Assembly: GCA_045600105.1 (NCBI GenBank) | Contig: JAZRXG010000003.1 | Location: 1-28,650, forward strand | Origin: UBA1206 sp045600105 | GTDB taxonomy: Bacteria; Bacillota; Clostridia; Oscillospirales; CAG-382 | DNA length: 28,650 nucleotides | Reading direction: 5' to 3' | Shown here: in pieces, positions 1 through 7,892 of the stretch | How the letters are laid out: each line of letters starts with the position of its first letter | How positions within the stretch are numbered: position 1 is the stretch's first letter | Translations under genes and position numbers: made by a program | Notes under the pieces: model-generated | Seen by the model: only the letters and a program-made list of their open reading frames with translations | Database searches by the model: none | Told to the model about the DNA's origin: nothing

Positions 1-204
1 CTTGCCCGTCAGGGCAAACATCACTAAAATGCTATGTCGAAATAAACACCTGCTGAAAACTAAAAACAGACTGATATTTTGATTTATCAGTCTGTTTCTT
101 TAATAAGTGCGCACTTACTCACCACTTATGTGGCATTTGTATTTTGAAACTGTCCTTTAGAACACCGTTTTAAATCGGGGACTTTTTGCACTTATGTTCG
201 TGAA
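1..204. other. Non-coding flank downstream of uraA
   Basis: No coding region is visible here. The stretch holds a short hairpin at 2-7/12-17 (TTGCCC with GGGCAA), a stronger stem-loop at 64-97 listed separately, and a 14-bp perfect palindrome at 104-117 (TAAGTGCGCACTTA). The palindrome could be a protein-binding site, but nothing around it identifies a regulator. A gene may lie to the left of the window. Confidence 0.5.
64..97. terminator. Bidirectional stem-loop terminator candidate
   Basis: A perfect 13-bp stem (64-76 with 85-97) encloses an 8-nt loop. On the minus strand it is followed by a run of T (TTTTTA), so it can end the pyrR-uraA transcript about 110 nt after the uraA stop. On the plus strand TTTCTTT follows, so it could equally serve an unseen gene to the left. 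Confidence 0.6.
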
Positions 205-1563
205 TTATTTGCTCTTTTTGCGGTTGCAGATGAGGTTGACAACGATGCCGAGGATAAGAGCGCAGGCAACAGCGGTGATGTGAATTTCACCGATGGTGAG
301 TGCGAGACCGCCGATACCGCCGACAAGGATGACGGAAGCGGTGAAGAGGTTGCCGTTGTCGTTGAGGTCAACGGGCTGAAGCATCTTGAGACCGGAAACG
401 GCGATGAAGCCGTAAAGGGTGAAGCAGACGCCGCCCATTACGCAAGCGGGGATTGAGCCGAGGAAGGTGACGAACGGTCCGAAGAAGGAAGCGACGATGG
501 CGATTACAGCCGTGACAAAAATGGTGATGACGGAAGCGTTTCCGGTAATGGCGGTGCAGCCGATGGATTCACCGTAGGTGGTGTTGGGGCAGCCGCCGAA
601 GAAAGCACCCGCCATGGAGCCTACGCCGTCGCCGAGAAGCGTTCTGTGAAGGCCGGGATCTTCAAGAAGATTGGTTTCGGTGATGGAGGAAAGGTTCTTG
701 TGATCAGCAAGATGTTCGGCGAATACGACGAACGCAACGGGAGCGTAAGCGACCGCAAGAGTGGCAATATATTTGCCGTCGATGAGCGAGAAGCCCTTGG
801 CGCCTTCAACGACTGCCACATTGGGGATCCACTCGAAGGTAGAGAACGCGTCAAAGTCGATGAGGATGATCTCGGGGATGTCGCAGCCTCTGCCGATAAG
901 GGTGAAGATGGTAGCTGCGATATAGCCCGCACCGATACCGATAACGTACGGAATGAGTTTGGGAAGCTTTTTGCCGAATACGGAAACGAGGATTACCGCA
1001 AACAAAGCGATGAGAGCGCAGACGAGAGATACCCACGCGTTGGCGGTCATGTTGTAGAAGAACGAGTTGCCGACCTTTTCGGCGGAAGCCCACGAGAAGC
1101 ATTCGGTGACTGCGGTAGTCGCAAGTCCGAGACCGATGATTGCAACGGTCGGACCGATAACTACGGGAGGCATGATCTTGTCGATCCATTTGGTGCCGCA
1201 GAATTTGACCACGAGAGCGATGATAACGTAGACGAGACCTGCGAAAACAGCACCGACGATAAGTCCGGCATAGCCTTTCTGAGCGGAAGCGGTGCCGACA
1301 ACAGCGCCGGACCATGCAACGGTCATGGAATTGATGAACGCGAAGGAGCTTCCGAGGAAAACGGGGCTTTTGAATTTGGTGAAGCAAAGGTAAACGATGG
1401 TGCCGACACCGGCGCCGAGGAGGGCTGCGGATTCACCGCCGGGAATGCCTGCCTGAGCGGGAACGCAGATGGTTGCCGCGAGGATGGCGAGGAGCTGCTG
1501 GAGGGCAAAAATGATGAGCTGCCCGGCTTTGGGTTTGTCTTTTACGCCGTAAACGAGTTTCAT
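205..1563 (-). CDS. uraA: Uracil permease (NCS2 family)
   Basis: This is a 452-residue polytopic membrane protein of the nucleobase:cation symporter-2 family, which imports uracil with protons across the cytoplasmic membrane. The length is usual and the chain is a series of hydrophobic helices. The substrate-region motifs are visible: AEHLADH near residue 285 and NTTYGESIG near residue 330, the latter carrying the glutamate conserved in uracil-type NCS2 carriers. The N-terminal QQLLAILAATICVPA helix is also typical. It starts at ATG behind a GAAAGG-type SD, 43 bp after pyrR on the same strand. Pairing with pyrR favours uracil over xanthine as substrate and implies co-regulation through the pyrR leader. 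Confidence 0.93.
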   Translation of the reverse strand: MKLVYGVKDKPKAGQLIIFALQQLLAILAATICVPAQAGIPGGESAALLGAGVGTIVYLCFTKFKSPVFLGSSFAFINSMTVAWSGAVVGTASAQKGYAGLIVGAVFAGLVYVIIALVVKFCGTKWIDKIMPPVVIGPTVAIIGLGLATTAVTECFSWASAEKVGNSFFYNMTANAWVSLVCALIALFAVILVSVFGKKLPKLIPYVIGIGAGYIAATIFTLIGRGCDIPEIILIDFDAFSTFEWIPNVAVVEGAKGFSLIDGKYIATLAVAYAPVAFVVFAEHLADHKNLSSITETNLLEDPGLHRTLLGDGVGSMAGAFFGGCPNTTYGESIGCTAITGNASVITIFVTAVIAIVASFFGPFVTFLGSIPACVMGGVCFTLYGFIAVSGLKMLQPVDLNDNGNLFTASVILVGGIGGLALTIGEIHITAVACALILGIVVNLICNRKKSK

Positions 1564-1606
1564 TTTTGGTTTTCCTTTCGTTTTTTGTTTATTTTTGTGT
1601 TTTTGC

Positions 1607-2143
1607 TTACAAAGACAGTATGACGGCTTCCTTCACGCCGTCGTATTCCGGCACCCTGACGCTGACGAGCTCGCGTCTCGAGGTCGGGACGTTCTTGCCG
1701 ACGTAGTCGCCTCTGATGGGGAGCTCGCGGTGACCTCTGTCGATGAGAACTGCAAGCTGTATCTTGCGCGGTCTGCCGAGGTCGATGAGCGCGTCCATGG
1801 CGGCTCTCGCCGTCCTTCCGGTGAACAGCACGTCGTCAACGATGATGACCACCTTGTCGGTGACCGAAAAATCGATGTCGCTCTTCCGTATCGACGGGTC
1901 GGGGAGCGCAGACGTGAGGTCGTCGCGGTAAAACGTGATGTCGAGATTGCCGAGGTGTATTTTTTTGTCCGAAAGCTTTGCGAGATTGTCAGCTATCCGG
2001 CGTGCGAGCGACGCACCGCGTCTGAGTATGCCGACGACGCATAGCTCTTTTTCGTCGGAATTGTTCTCGAGTATCTCGTGGGACATCCTCATCAGGATCC
2101 TGTCGAACGGTTCGGACGTGAGTATCTTTGACTTTTCCTCCAC
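1607..2143 (-). CDS. pyrR: PyrR: pyrimidine operon attenuation regulator / uracil phosphoribosyltransferase
   Basis: This 178-residue type I phosphoribosyltransferase-fold protein matches the PyrR length. The PRPP-binding loop is clear at about residues 99-111 (VIIVDDVLFTGRT), preceded by GILRRGASLARRI and followed by LIDRGHRELPIRGDYVGK, which is characteristic of PyrR. In Bacillus, PyrR binds pyr mRNA in a UMP-dependent way to promote termination and has weak UPRTase activity. The start is GTG at 2143, chosen because a GGAGG SD sits six bases upstream. It is the first gene of a two-gene operon with uraA. The leader carries a promoter and a terminator-like hairpin, consistent with autogenous attenuation. 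Confidence 0.95.
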   Translation of the reverse strand: MEEKSKILTSEPFDRILMRMSHEILENNSDEKELCVVGILRRGASLARRIADNLAKLSDKKIHLGNLDITFYRDDLTSALPDPSIRKSDIDFSVTDKVVIIVDDVLFTGRTARAAMDALIDLGRPRKIQLAVLIDRGHRELPIRGDYVGKNVPTSRRELVSVRVPEYDGVKEAVILSL

Positions 2144-2155
2144 TTTACGCCTCCA

Positions 2156-2192
2156 CGCAAAAAAATAAGCACCCTTTTTGCATTAAGGATGC
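2156..2192 (-). terminator. Attenuator-like terminator in the pyrR leader
   Basis: On the minus strand GCATCCTT (2192-2185) pairs with AAGGGTGC (2176-2169), including one G-U pair, and is followed by TTATTTTTTT. It ends about 13 nt before the pyrR start and overlaps no coding sequence. That is where a PyrR-controlled attenuator would lie. I could not identify a convincing copy of the canonical PyrR-binding loop in the roughly 80 nt upstream. Confidence 0.6.
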
Positions 2193-2276
2193 GTCAACGC
2201 ACAAAAACTGTGTTGAAAACGGATTCTTGCGGCGTCACGGCACCTGCTTAAAGAACTGTATTCATTTTACTTTTCA

Positions 2277-2305
2277 AGTGTACCACCGCATTCCGGTTTT
2301 GTCAA
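2277..2305 (-). promoter_or_regulatory. pyrR-uraA promoter
   Basis: On the minus strand TTGACA (2305-2300) and TACACT (2282-2277) are separated by 17 nt. The predicted transcript has a leader of about 125 nt before the pyrR GTG, long enough for attenuator folding. Confidence 0.75.
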
Positions 2306-2438
2306 GTGCAAATTCGGCAAAAAGCCGCTTTTTTCGTTCCGCGTTTTTCGCTTTTTCGCCTGCCGGACGGTAAAGCGCGGAATTAAGCGAGATTTAAGTC
2401 TTTTATATATAATTTTTGTCAATAATAATATATGACAC

Positions 2439-2470
2439 TTGACAAAATACCTTGAAAATGGTAATATAAT
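2439..2470 (+). promoter_or_regulatory. Promoter of the MGS-like/hisS/aspS/ABC operon
   Basis: TTGACA at 2439-2444 is followed by TAATAT (2462-2467, 17-nt spacer) overlapping TATAAT (2465-2470, 20-nt spacer). It is divergent from the pyrR promoter. The leader to the first start codon is about 105 nt, and I see no T-box sequence in it even though aminoacyl-tRNA synthetase genes follow. Confidence 0.65.
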
Positions 2471-2581
2471 ATGAATTTATTTAGGTAATTTCCGCTTTCT
2501 GCCCCGTCATCCGACGTGCCGGACGGCGTTCGTACATCAACAAAGCTTACCATTAACGCACATTTTCGGGAGGATAACAAA

Positions 2582-2992
2582 ATGGTAATTGCGATCATTT
2601 CAACAGACAGTAAAAAATTGCTCGTCACGGAATTCTGCATGGCGTACTGCGAAATACTCAACCGCCATCATCTGTGCTCGACAGCCATCACCGGCAAATA
2701 CATCAGCGAGTCCACGGGGCTCACCATCGAAAGGCTGATGACCGGCGCCATGGGCGGCATCGAGCAGATAGCGTCGCGCATTTCCTACAACGAAGTCGAC
2801 CTCCTTCTCTATTTCGGCGACCCCGCGCATGAGGAAGAATACCTTGAGGGCGAAATGAACCTCATAAGACTCTGCGACCTGTACAACGTACCCGTCGCGA
2901 CCAATATAGCCACCGCCGAAGCGCTCGTCTTCGCTCTTGCGAGAGGCGACCTTGACTGGAGAAACAACATCAAGAAGGAGCAGCACTTCTGA
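2582..2992 (+). CDS. Methylglyoxal synthase-like (MGS domain) protein, catalytic residues replaced
   Basis: This is a 136-residue MGS-fold protein. It starts at ATG 2582 behind a GGGAGG SD (2568-2573); an upstream in-frame start lacks an SD. It aligns without gaps to E. coli MgsA (recalled sequence) across the core: MTGAMGGIEQ matches LSGPMGGDQQ, LYFGDP matches IFFWDP, and NVPVATNIATAE matches NIPVATNVATAD. However, the positions equivalent to MgsA His19, Asp71, His98 and Asp101 are Thr8, Ile60, Tyr87 and Gly90; only Asp91 (Asp80) is kept. MgsA converts dihydroxyacetone phosphate to methylglyoxal, with Asp71 as catalytic base, so this protein is probably not a working synthase. MGS domains also act as ligand-binding modules, as in the CarB C-terminus. 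It is the first gene of the operon, 79 bp before hisS. Confidence 0.75.
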   Translation: MVIAIISTDSKKLLVTEFCMAYCEILNRHHLCSTAITGKYISESTGLTIERLMTGAMGGIEQIASRISYNEVDLLLYFGDPAHEEEYLEGEMNLIRLCDLYNVPVATNIATAEALVFALARGDLDWRNNIKKEQHF

Positions 2993-3066
2993 AAGCCGTT
3001 CCCGCCGCGGAAAATCAGTGGCCGGAACGCGTCATCAAAGTTTATAACATCAAAAAGGAGCAGCAC
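2966..3066 (+). repeat. Direct repeat spanning the end of the MGS-like gene and the hisS SD
   Basis: Two 21-nt copies, at 2966-2986 and 3046-3066, differ at one base (core AGGAGCAGCAC) and start exactly 80 bp apart. The second supplies the AAGGAG SD of hisS. The first encodes the NIKKEQH tail of the upstream protein. Confidence 0.8.
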
Positions 3067-3071
3067 AGATC

Positions 3072-4334
3072 ATGCCCGCAATCAAAAGACCCAGAGGAAC
3101 CGCCGACATACTTCCCGAGGAAGTAACGCTTTGGCGCAGAATTGAAAATATCTGCCGCGAACAGGCAGACCGCTACGGATTTTCGGAGATACGCTTCCCC
3201 ACCTTCGAAGCGACCGAGCTTTTCGCCCGCGGAGTCGGCGGAACGACCGACATCGTTCAGAAAGAAATGTACACCTTCACCGACAAGGACGACCGTTCCA
3301 TGACGCTCCGTCCCGAAGGCACCGCGTGCGTATGCCGCGCCGTCGTCGAAAACGGACTTTACGCTTCCGCGCTTCCGCTGAAGCTTTATTACCTTTCAAA
3401 CTTTTTCCGTTACGAAAAGCCGCAGGCGGGCAGAAGCCGCGAATTCTTCCAGTTCGGCGCCGAATGCTTCGGACCCGACACGCCGTTCGCGGACGCCGAA
3501 GCGATACTGCTCGGCAGCTCGGTGATACGCAGGCTCGGAATAAAGAACTGCGTTCTCCACATCAACTCCATCGGCTGCCCCGACTGCCGTCCCGCTTACA
3601 GAGAAGCGCTGAAAAGCTATTTTGCCTCGCACTCCGAGGAGCTCTGCGACACCTGCAGAGGCAGGCTCGAGACCAACCCGCTCCGCATACTCGACTGCAA
3701 GTCGCCTATATGCTCGGGACTCGCCGCAAACGCGCCCAAGACGGTCGATCACCTCTGCGGGCACTGCAAAGAGCATTACGAACAGCTCAAGAAGCTGCTT
3801 GACGACGCCGGAATAAACTACATCGAAGACCCCAAGTGCGTCCGCGGACTCGACTACTACACCGGAACGGTGTTCGAGTTCGTTCACGAGGGCATCGGCG
3901 CACAGTCGGCGCTCGGCGGCGGCGGACGCTACAACGGGCTCATTTCAGAGCTCGGCGGTCCCGAAATGCCCGCGATCGGATTCGCGCTCGGGCTTTCGCG
4001 CCTCGTGCTCGCGCTCAAAGCCGAGGAAAACGGCGACGCGAACGAAGACGCTCCCGAGCTTTACATCGCCCCGATGGGAAGCGAAGCGTCGGCGAAGGCC
4101 TTCGGGCTCTGCGAAAAGCTCAGGAGCCTCGGCGTGAAATGCGAGACAGACGTCAGCGGCAGAAGCGTGAAAGCGCAGATGAAATACGCCGACAAAAAGA
4201 ACTTCACCTACGTCTGCGTCCTCGGCTCGGACGAGCTCGCGAACGACAGCTGCGAGATAAAGAACCTCAGAAGCGGTGAAAAGACGGCGGCAAGAGTGAA
4301 TGCCGACGAGTTCATCGGAATGCTCCGAAAATAA
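3072..4334 (+). CDS. hisS: Histidyl-tRNA synthetase
   Basis: This 420-residue class II synthetase charges tRNA-His with histidine using ATP in the cytoplasm. All class II signatures are visible: motif 1 around IRFPTFEATELF, the TLRPEGTA loop near residue 78, motif 2 FRYEKPQAGRSREFFQFGAE around 112-131, the histidine motif RGLDYYTG near 258, ALGGGGRYNGL, and motif 3 near GFALGLSRL. The C-terminal anticodon-binding domain runs from about residue 330 to the end (ELYIAPMGSEA onward). Length is normal. It starts at ATG with an AAGGAG SD that lies inside a duplicated 21-nt segment. It is 33 bp upstream of aspS; the hisS-aspS order is common in Firmicutes. Confidence 0.97.
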   Translation: MPAIKRPRGTADILPEEVTLWRRIENICREQADRYGFSEIRFPTFEATELFARGVGGTTDIVQKEMYTFTDKDDRSMTLRPEGTACVCRAVVENGLYASALPLKLYYLSNFFRYEKPQAGRSREFFQFGAECFGPDTPFADAEAILLGSSVIRRLGIKNCVLHINSIGCPDCRPAYREALKSYFASHSEELCDTCRGRLETNPLRILDCKSPICSGLAANAPKTVDHLCGHCKEHYEQLKKLLDDAGINYIEDPKCVRGLDYYTGTVFEFVHEGIGAQSALGGGGRYNGLISELGGPEMPAIGFALGLSRLVLALKAEENGDANEDAPELYIAPMGSEASAKAFGLCEKLRSLGVKCETDVSGRSVKAQMKYADKKNFTYVCVLGSDELANDSCEIKNLRSGEKTAARVNADEFIGMLRK

Positions 4335-4367
4335 CCCCGTTCACACGGAAGGAAGGACATATAAATC

Positions 4368-6161
4368 ATGGCTGAATTTTTAGGCAACGCAAGAAGGACC
4401 GCGTACTGCGGCACCGTAAAAGAAGAATTCATAGGCAGGACCGTATCGGTCGCCGGCTGGTGTCAGCGCCGCCGTGACCTCGGTCAGCTCATTTTCATCG
4501 ACCTCCGCGACAGAACGGGCATCGTTCAGCTCGCGTTCGATGACAGCACCGACAGAGCGCTTTTTGAAAAAGCGTCCTCCGTCAGAAGCGAATACGTCCT
4601 CGTAGCCGAAGGAACGGTACGCGAGCGTTCGTCCAAGAACCCCAACATCCCCACCGGAAACGTTGAAATTTTCGTCACCTCACTCAAGATAGTCGGAGAG
4701 AGCGAAACTCCCCCGTTCGAGATACTCGACGACACCAAGGCGGGCGAAGACCTCAGACTCAAATACCGCTATCTCGACCTCAGACGTCCCACTCTGATGA
4801 ACAACATCATTTTCCGTCACAAGGTCGCCAAGGTCACACGCGACTACTTCGACGAGAACGGCTTCATCGAGATCGAAACGCCCATCCTCATCAAATCCAC
4901 GCCCGAAGGCGCGCGCGACTACCTCGTTCCGTCCCGCGTACACAAGGGATCGTTCTACGCTCTTCCTCAGTCGCCTCAGCTTTACAAGCAGCTCTGCATG
5001 GTCGCGGGATTTGACAGATACGTCCAGATCGCGAGATGCTTCCGCGACGAAGACCTCCGCGCCGACAGACAGCCCGAGTTCACGCAGATCGACTTTGAAG
5101 TGTCCTTCGCCGACGTCGACGACATCCTCAAGATCGCCGAGGGCTTCGTGAAGCGTCTTTTCAGGGAAACGCTCGGTGTCGACGTGACCACCCCCATCCC
5201 CCGCTATACTTATAAAGAGGTCATGGAACGCTTCGGCAGCGACAAGCCCGACATGAGATTCGGAATGGAGCTCATCGACCTTTCCGACGTCGTAAAGGAT
5301 TCGGCGTTCCCCGTATTCGCCTCCGCTCTTGCCGAAGGCGGCACGGTGCGCTGCATCAACGCCGAGGGCGGCGCCGAAAAGCTGACCAGAAAAGAAATAG
5401 ACAAGCTCACCGAGTACGTCAAGGGCTGCGGTGCCAAGGGGCTCGCGTGGCTCAAGTACGCCGGCGGGCAGGTGTCCGGCTCGTTCACCAAGTTCATGAC
5501 CGAAGCCGAGCTTGCCGCCATCAAAGAAAAGACCAACGCCAAGGACGGCGACATCCTGCTCATCCTTGCCGACGGCAACGAAGCGAACGTGCTCCCCACC
5601 CTCGGTCTTCTCAGACTTCAGGTGGCGAACAAGCTCGAAATAAAGAGAGAGGGCTACAAGTTCCTGTGGGTGGTCGAATTCCCGTTCTTCGAATTCGACA
5701 AGGAAACGGGCGAATGGGTCGCAATGCACCATCCGTTCACCGCTCCCATGGACGAATGCATCGAATACCTCGAGACCGACAAAGCCAAAGTCAGAGCCAA
5801 GGCGTACGACCTCGTGCTCAACGGCATCGAGCTTTCCAGCGGCTCGGTAAGAATAACCAACCCCGAGCTTCAGGCGCAGATCTTCCGCCTCCTCGGTCTT
5901 TCCGACGAAGAAGCGCAGATCAAGTTCGGCTACCTGCTTGACGCGTTCAAATACGGCGCACCTCCTCATGCCGGAATGGGTCTCGGACTCGACCGCCTCG
6001 TGATGCAGATGCTCGGCGCGTCGTCTCTCCGCGATGTCATCGCCTACCCGAAGGTCCAGAACGCGAGCGAGCTCATGACCGACTGCCCCGCCGAAGTTCC
6101 CGAAAAAGCGCTCGACGACCTCGGCATAATCGTGAAAGGAGCAGATAAGACAAATGGTTGA
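4368..6161 (+). CDS. aspS: Aspartyl-tRNA synthetase (bacterial type)
   Basis: This 597-residue class IIb synthetase charges tRNA-Asp (or Asp/Asn if nondiscriminating). The N-terminal OB-fold anticodon domain (about 1-110) contains the GWCQRRRDLGQLIFIDLRDR segment. The catalytic core has STPEGARDYLVPSR, PQSPQLYKQLCM and motif 2 RCFRDEDLRADRQPEF, with the bacterial GAD insertion at about 290-420. Motif 3 lies near GMGLGLDRLVMQM around residue 540. The length matches the bacterial rather than the archaeal form. Its last codons overlap the ATG of the following ABC ATPase gene by 8 nt, so the synthetase and transporter genes are very likely on one mRNA. Whether it also charges tRNA-Asn cannot be told here. 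Confidence 0.97.
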   Translation: MAEFLGNARRTAYCGTVKEEFIGRTVSVAGWCQRRRDLGQLIFIDLRDRTGIVQLAFDDSTDRALFEKASSVRSEYVLVAEGTVRERSSKNPNIPTGNVEIFVTSLKIVGESETPPFEILDDTKAGEDLRLKYRYLDLRRPTLMNNIIFRHKVAKVTRDYFDENGFIEIETPILIKSTPEGARDYLVPSRVHKGSFYALPQSPQLYKQLCMVAGFDRYVQIARCFRDEDLRADRQPEFTQIDFEVSFADVDDILKIAEGFVKRLFRETLGVDVTTPIPRYTYKEVMERFGSDKPDMRFGMELIDLSDVVKDSAFPVFASALAEGGTVRCINAEGGAEKLTRKEIDKLTEYVKGCGAKGLAWLKYAGGQVSGSFTKFMTEAELAAIKEKTNAKDGDILLILADGNEANVLPTLGLLRLQVANKLEIKREGYKFLWVVEFPFFEFDKETGEWVAMHHPFTAPMDECIEYLETDKAKVRAKAYDLVLNGIELSSGSVRITNPELQAQIFRLLGLSDEEAQIKFGYLLDAFKYGAPPHAGMGLGLDRLVMQMLGASSLRDVIAYPKVQNASELMTDCPAEVPEKALDDLGIIVKGADKTNG

Positions 6162-7149
6162 AATATCCCACCTGTGTAAGAACTACGGCGACAAAAAAGC
6201 CGTCAACGACCTTTCCTTCACCGTTGAAGAAGGCGAGATAATGGGATTCCTCGGTCCGAACGGAGCGGGAAAATCCACCACCCTCAACATCCTTACGGGT
6301 TACCTTTCCGCAACGAGCGGCTACTGTAAGATCGACGGCATCGACATACTCGAAGACCCCATCGAAGCCAAGAAAAGAATAGGCTTCCTCCCCGAGATAC
6401 CCCCGCTTTACCTCGAAATGACGGTGGGCGAATATCTTGATTTCTGCTACGACCTCAAGAGCTGCCGCCTCCCCAAAAAGCAGCATCTCCGCGAGATATG
6501 CGAGGTCGTGAAGATAGTCGACGTAAAAGACAGACTCATACGCAACCTTTCCAAGGGCTACCGTCAGCGTGTCGGCATCGCGCAGGCGCTCATCGGCAAC
6601 CCGAAGGTGCTCATTTTCGACGAGCCGACCATCGGTCTCGACCCCAAGCAGATTATCGAGATCAGAAACCTCATACGCCACCTCGGCAAAGACCACACCG
6701 TAATACTTTCCACCCACATACTTCCCGAAGTACAGGCGGTATGCGACAGGATCGTTATTATAAATAAAGGAAAGCTCGTTGCGAACGAAAAGACCGAGAA
6801 CATAATCAACGCCGTTGACGGCTCGAGACGTCTCGTCGCGAAGATCGTCGGTCCCGAAGACAGCGTGCTCGATCTTATCAGAAACATGCCCGGCGTGAAA
6901 TATGCCGAAAAGCTCGGAAAACGCGACACGGACTCGATAAGCTACATCATCGAGAGCGAAGACCGCGTCGATATCCGCAAGCCGCTCTTCTACGCCCTCG
7001 CCAGGGCGTCCTATCCGCTCATCGGACTCGAGGGCGACGAGATCAACCTTGAAGACATCTTCATCCGTCTCGTCGATCCCGCAAAGAAAGAAAAAGCGGA
7101 ACGCAAGAGACGTTCGGCGAAGGAAGCCGAAAATACGGACAAGAGGTGA
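6154..7149 (+). CDS. ABC transporter ATP-binding protein (GldA-like)
   Basis: This 331-residue cytoplasmic ATPase has Walker A GPNGAGKST at 34-42, GFLPE at the Q-loop position near 80, signature LSKGYRQR at 132-139, Walker B VLIFDEP at 152-158 and the switch histidine H188. The GFLPE loop, LSKGYRQR signature and C-terminal extension (about 220-331, ending in a charged KKEKAERKRR tail) resemble ATPases paired with ABC-2 permeases such as GldA. The start overlaps the aspS stop. Together with the permease and the GldG-like, DUF4340-like and lipoprotein genes downstream it forms a transport or envelope complex whose substrate is unknown. Gliding is not implied, because such clusters are common in non-gliding Clostridia. 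Confidence 0.92.
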   Translation: MVEISHLCKNYGDKKAVNDLSFTVEEGEIMGFLGPNGAGKSTTLNILTGYLSATSGYCKIDGIDILEDPIEAKKRIGFLPEIPPLYLEMTVGEYLDFCYDLKSCRLPKKQHLREICEVVKIVDVKDRLIRNLSKGYRQRVGIAQALIGNPKVLIFDEPTIGLDPKQIIEIRNLIRHLGKDHTVILSTHILPEVQAVCDRIVIINKGKLVANEKTENIINAVDGSRRLVAKIVGPEDSVLDLIRNMPGVKYAEKLGKRDTDSISYIIESEDRVDIRKPLFYALARASYPLIGLEGDEINLEDIFIRLVDPAKKEKAERKRRSAKEAENTDKR

Positions 7150-7156
7150 AAACACG

Positions 7157-7879
7157 ATGTTTGCAATTTACAAGCGCGAACTGCGCTCATATTTCATAAC
7201 CCCCATCGGATACATTTTCGCGGGGATGTTCCTCGCGGTGTCCGGACTCGTCTTCTCGTTCCTGATTCTGAACGCCGACTCCTCCGGCTCGTATTCCTAT
7301 GAGAACATCAGCGATTACTTCATCGTGCTTCTGTTCATCTTCTCCATCCTCATCCCGCTCCTCACGATGAAGCTGTTCTCCGAAGAAAAGAAGCAGCGCA
7401 CCGAGCAGCTCCTGATGACCACGCCCATCACCCTCACCGGCATCGTTTTTGCCAAGTATCTCGCGGCTCTCACCATTTTTGCCGGAACGCTCCTCGTCAA
7501 CTCCTTCAACTATATCCTTCTTTTCAGATACGGCTCCCCGAACCTTGCCGTGATACTTTCCAACATCCTCGGACTTTTCCTCATCGGCGCTTCCTTCATC
7601 GCCGTGGGACTTTTCCTTTCCTCCATCACCGAAAACCAGCTCATCGCCGCGGTCTCCTCCATGGCGGTGGTAGTGTCTCTCCTTCTCATCTCGTTCCTCG
7701 CGAACTATATCGAAACGGAATTTTTCCGCGTCGTACTCAAATGGTTCTCGGTAGTTGACCGTTATTCGCCGTTCACGGTCGGATATTTCGATATCCCGGC
7801 TCTCATCTATTTTGTGTCTTTCTCAGGCGTGTTCCTCTTCTTAACGGTACGCGTATACGAGAAACGCCGCTGGTCGTAA
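7157..7879 (+). CDS. ABC-2 type permease (GldF-like)
   Basis: This 240-residue integral membrane protein has about six hydrophobic helices and begins MFAIYKRELRSYFITPIGY, the usual opening of GldF-type permeases in which a short amphipathic stretch precedes helix 1. The motif LLTMKLFSEEKKQRTEQLLMT after the second helix is the conserved cytoplasmic segment of ABC-2 permeases that contacts the ATPase. I chose ATG 7157 because it is 7 bp after the ATPase stop with an AAGAGGTG SD; the open frame extends further upstream but into the ATPase gene. It is the membrane partner of the preceding ATPase. Confidence 0.9.
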   Translation: MFAIYKRELRSYFITPIGYIFAGMFLAVSGLVFSFLILNADSSGSYSYENISDYFIVLLFIFSILIPLLTMKLFSEEKKQRTEQLLMTTPITLTGIVFAKYLAALTIFAGTLLVNSFNYILLFRYGSPNLAVILSNILGLFLIGASFIAVGLFLSSITENQLIAAVSSMAVVVSLLLISFLANYIETEFFRVVLKWFSVVDRYSPFTVGYFDIPALIYFVSFSGVFLFLTVRVYEKRRWS

Positions 7880-7892
7880 GGAGGATAACGCA

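Noticed and set aside
2471..2581. T-box riboswitch before the operon containing hisS and aspS
   Set aside because: The leader of about 105 nt is too short for a T-box and contains no T-box consensus (AGGGTGGNACCGCG-like) or terminator before the start codon.
4680..5969. Minus-strand open frame of about 430 codons opposite aspS
   Set aside because: aspS is complete and conserved on the plus strand; the opposite frame is only a codon-bias artefact.
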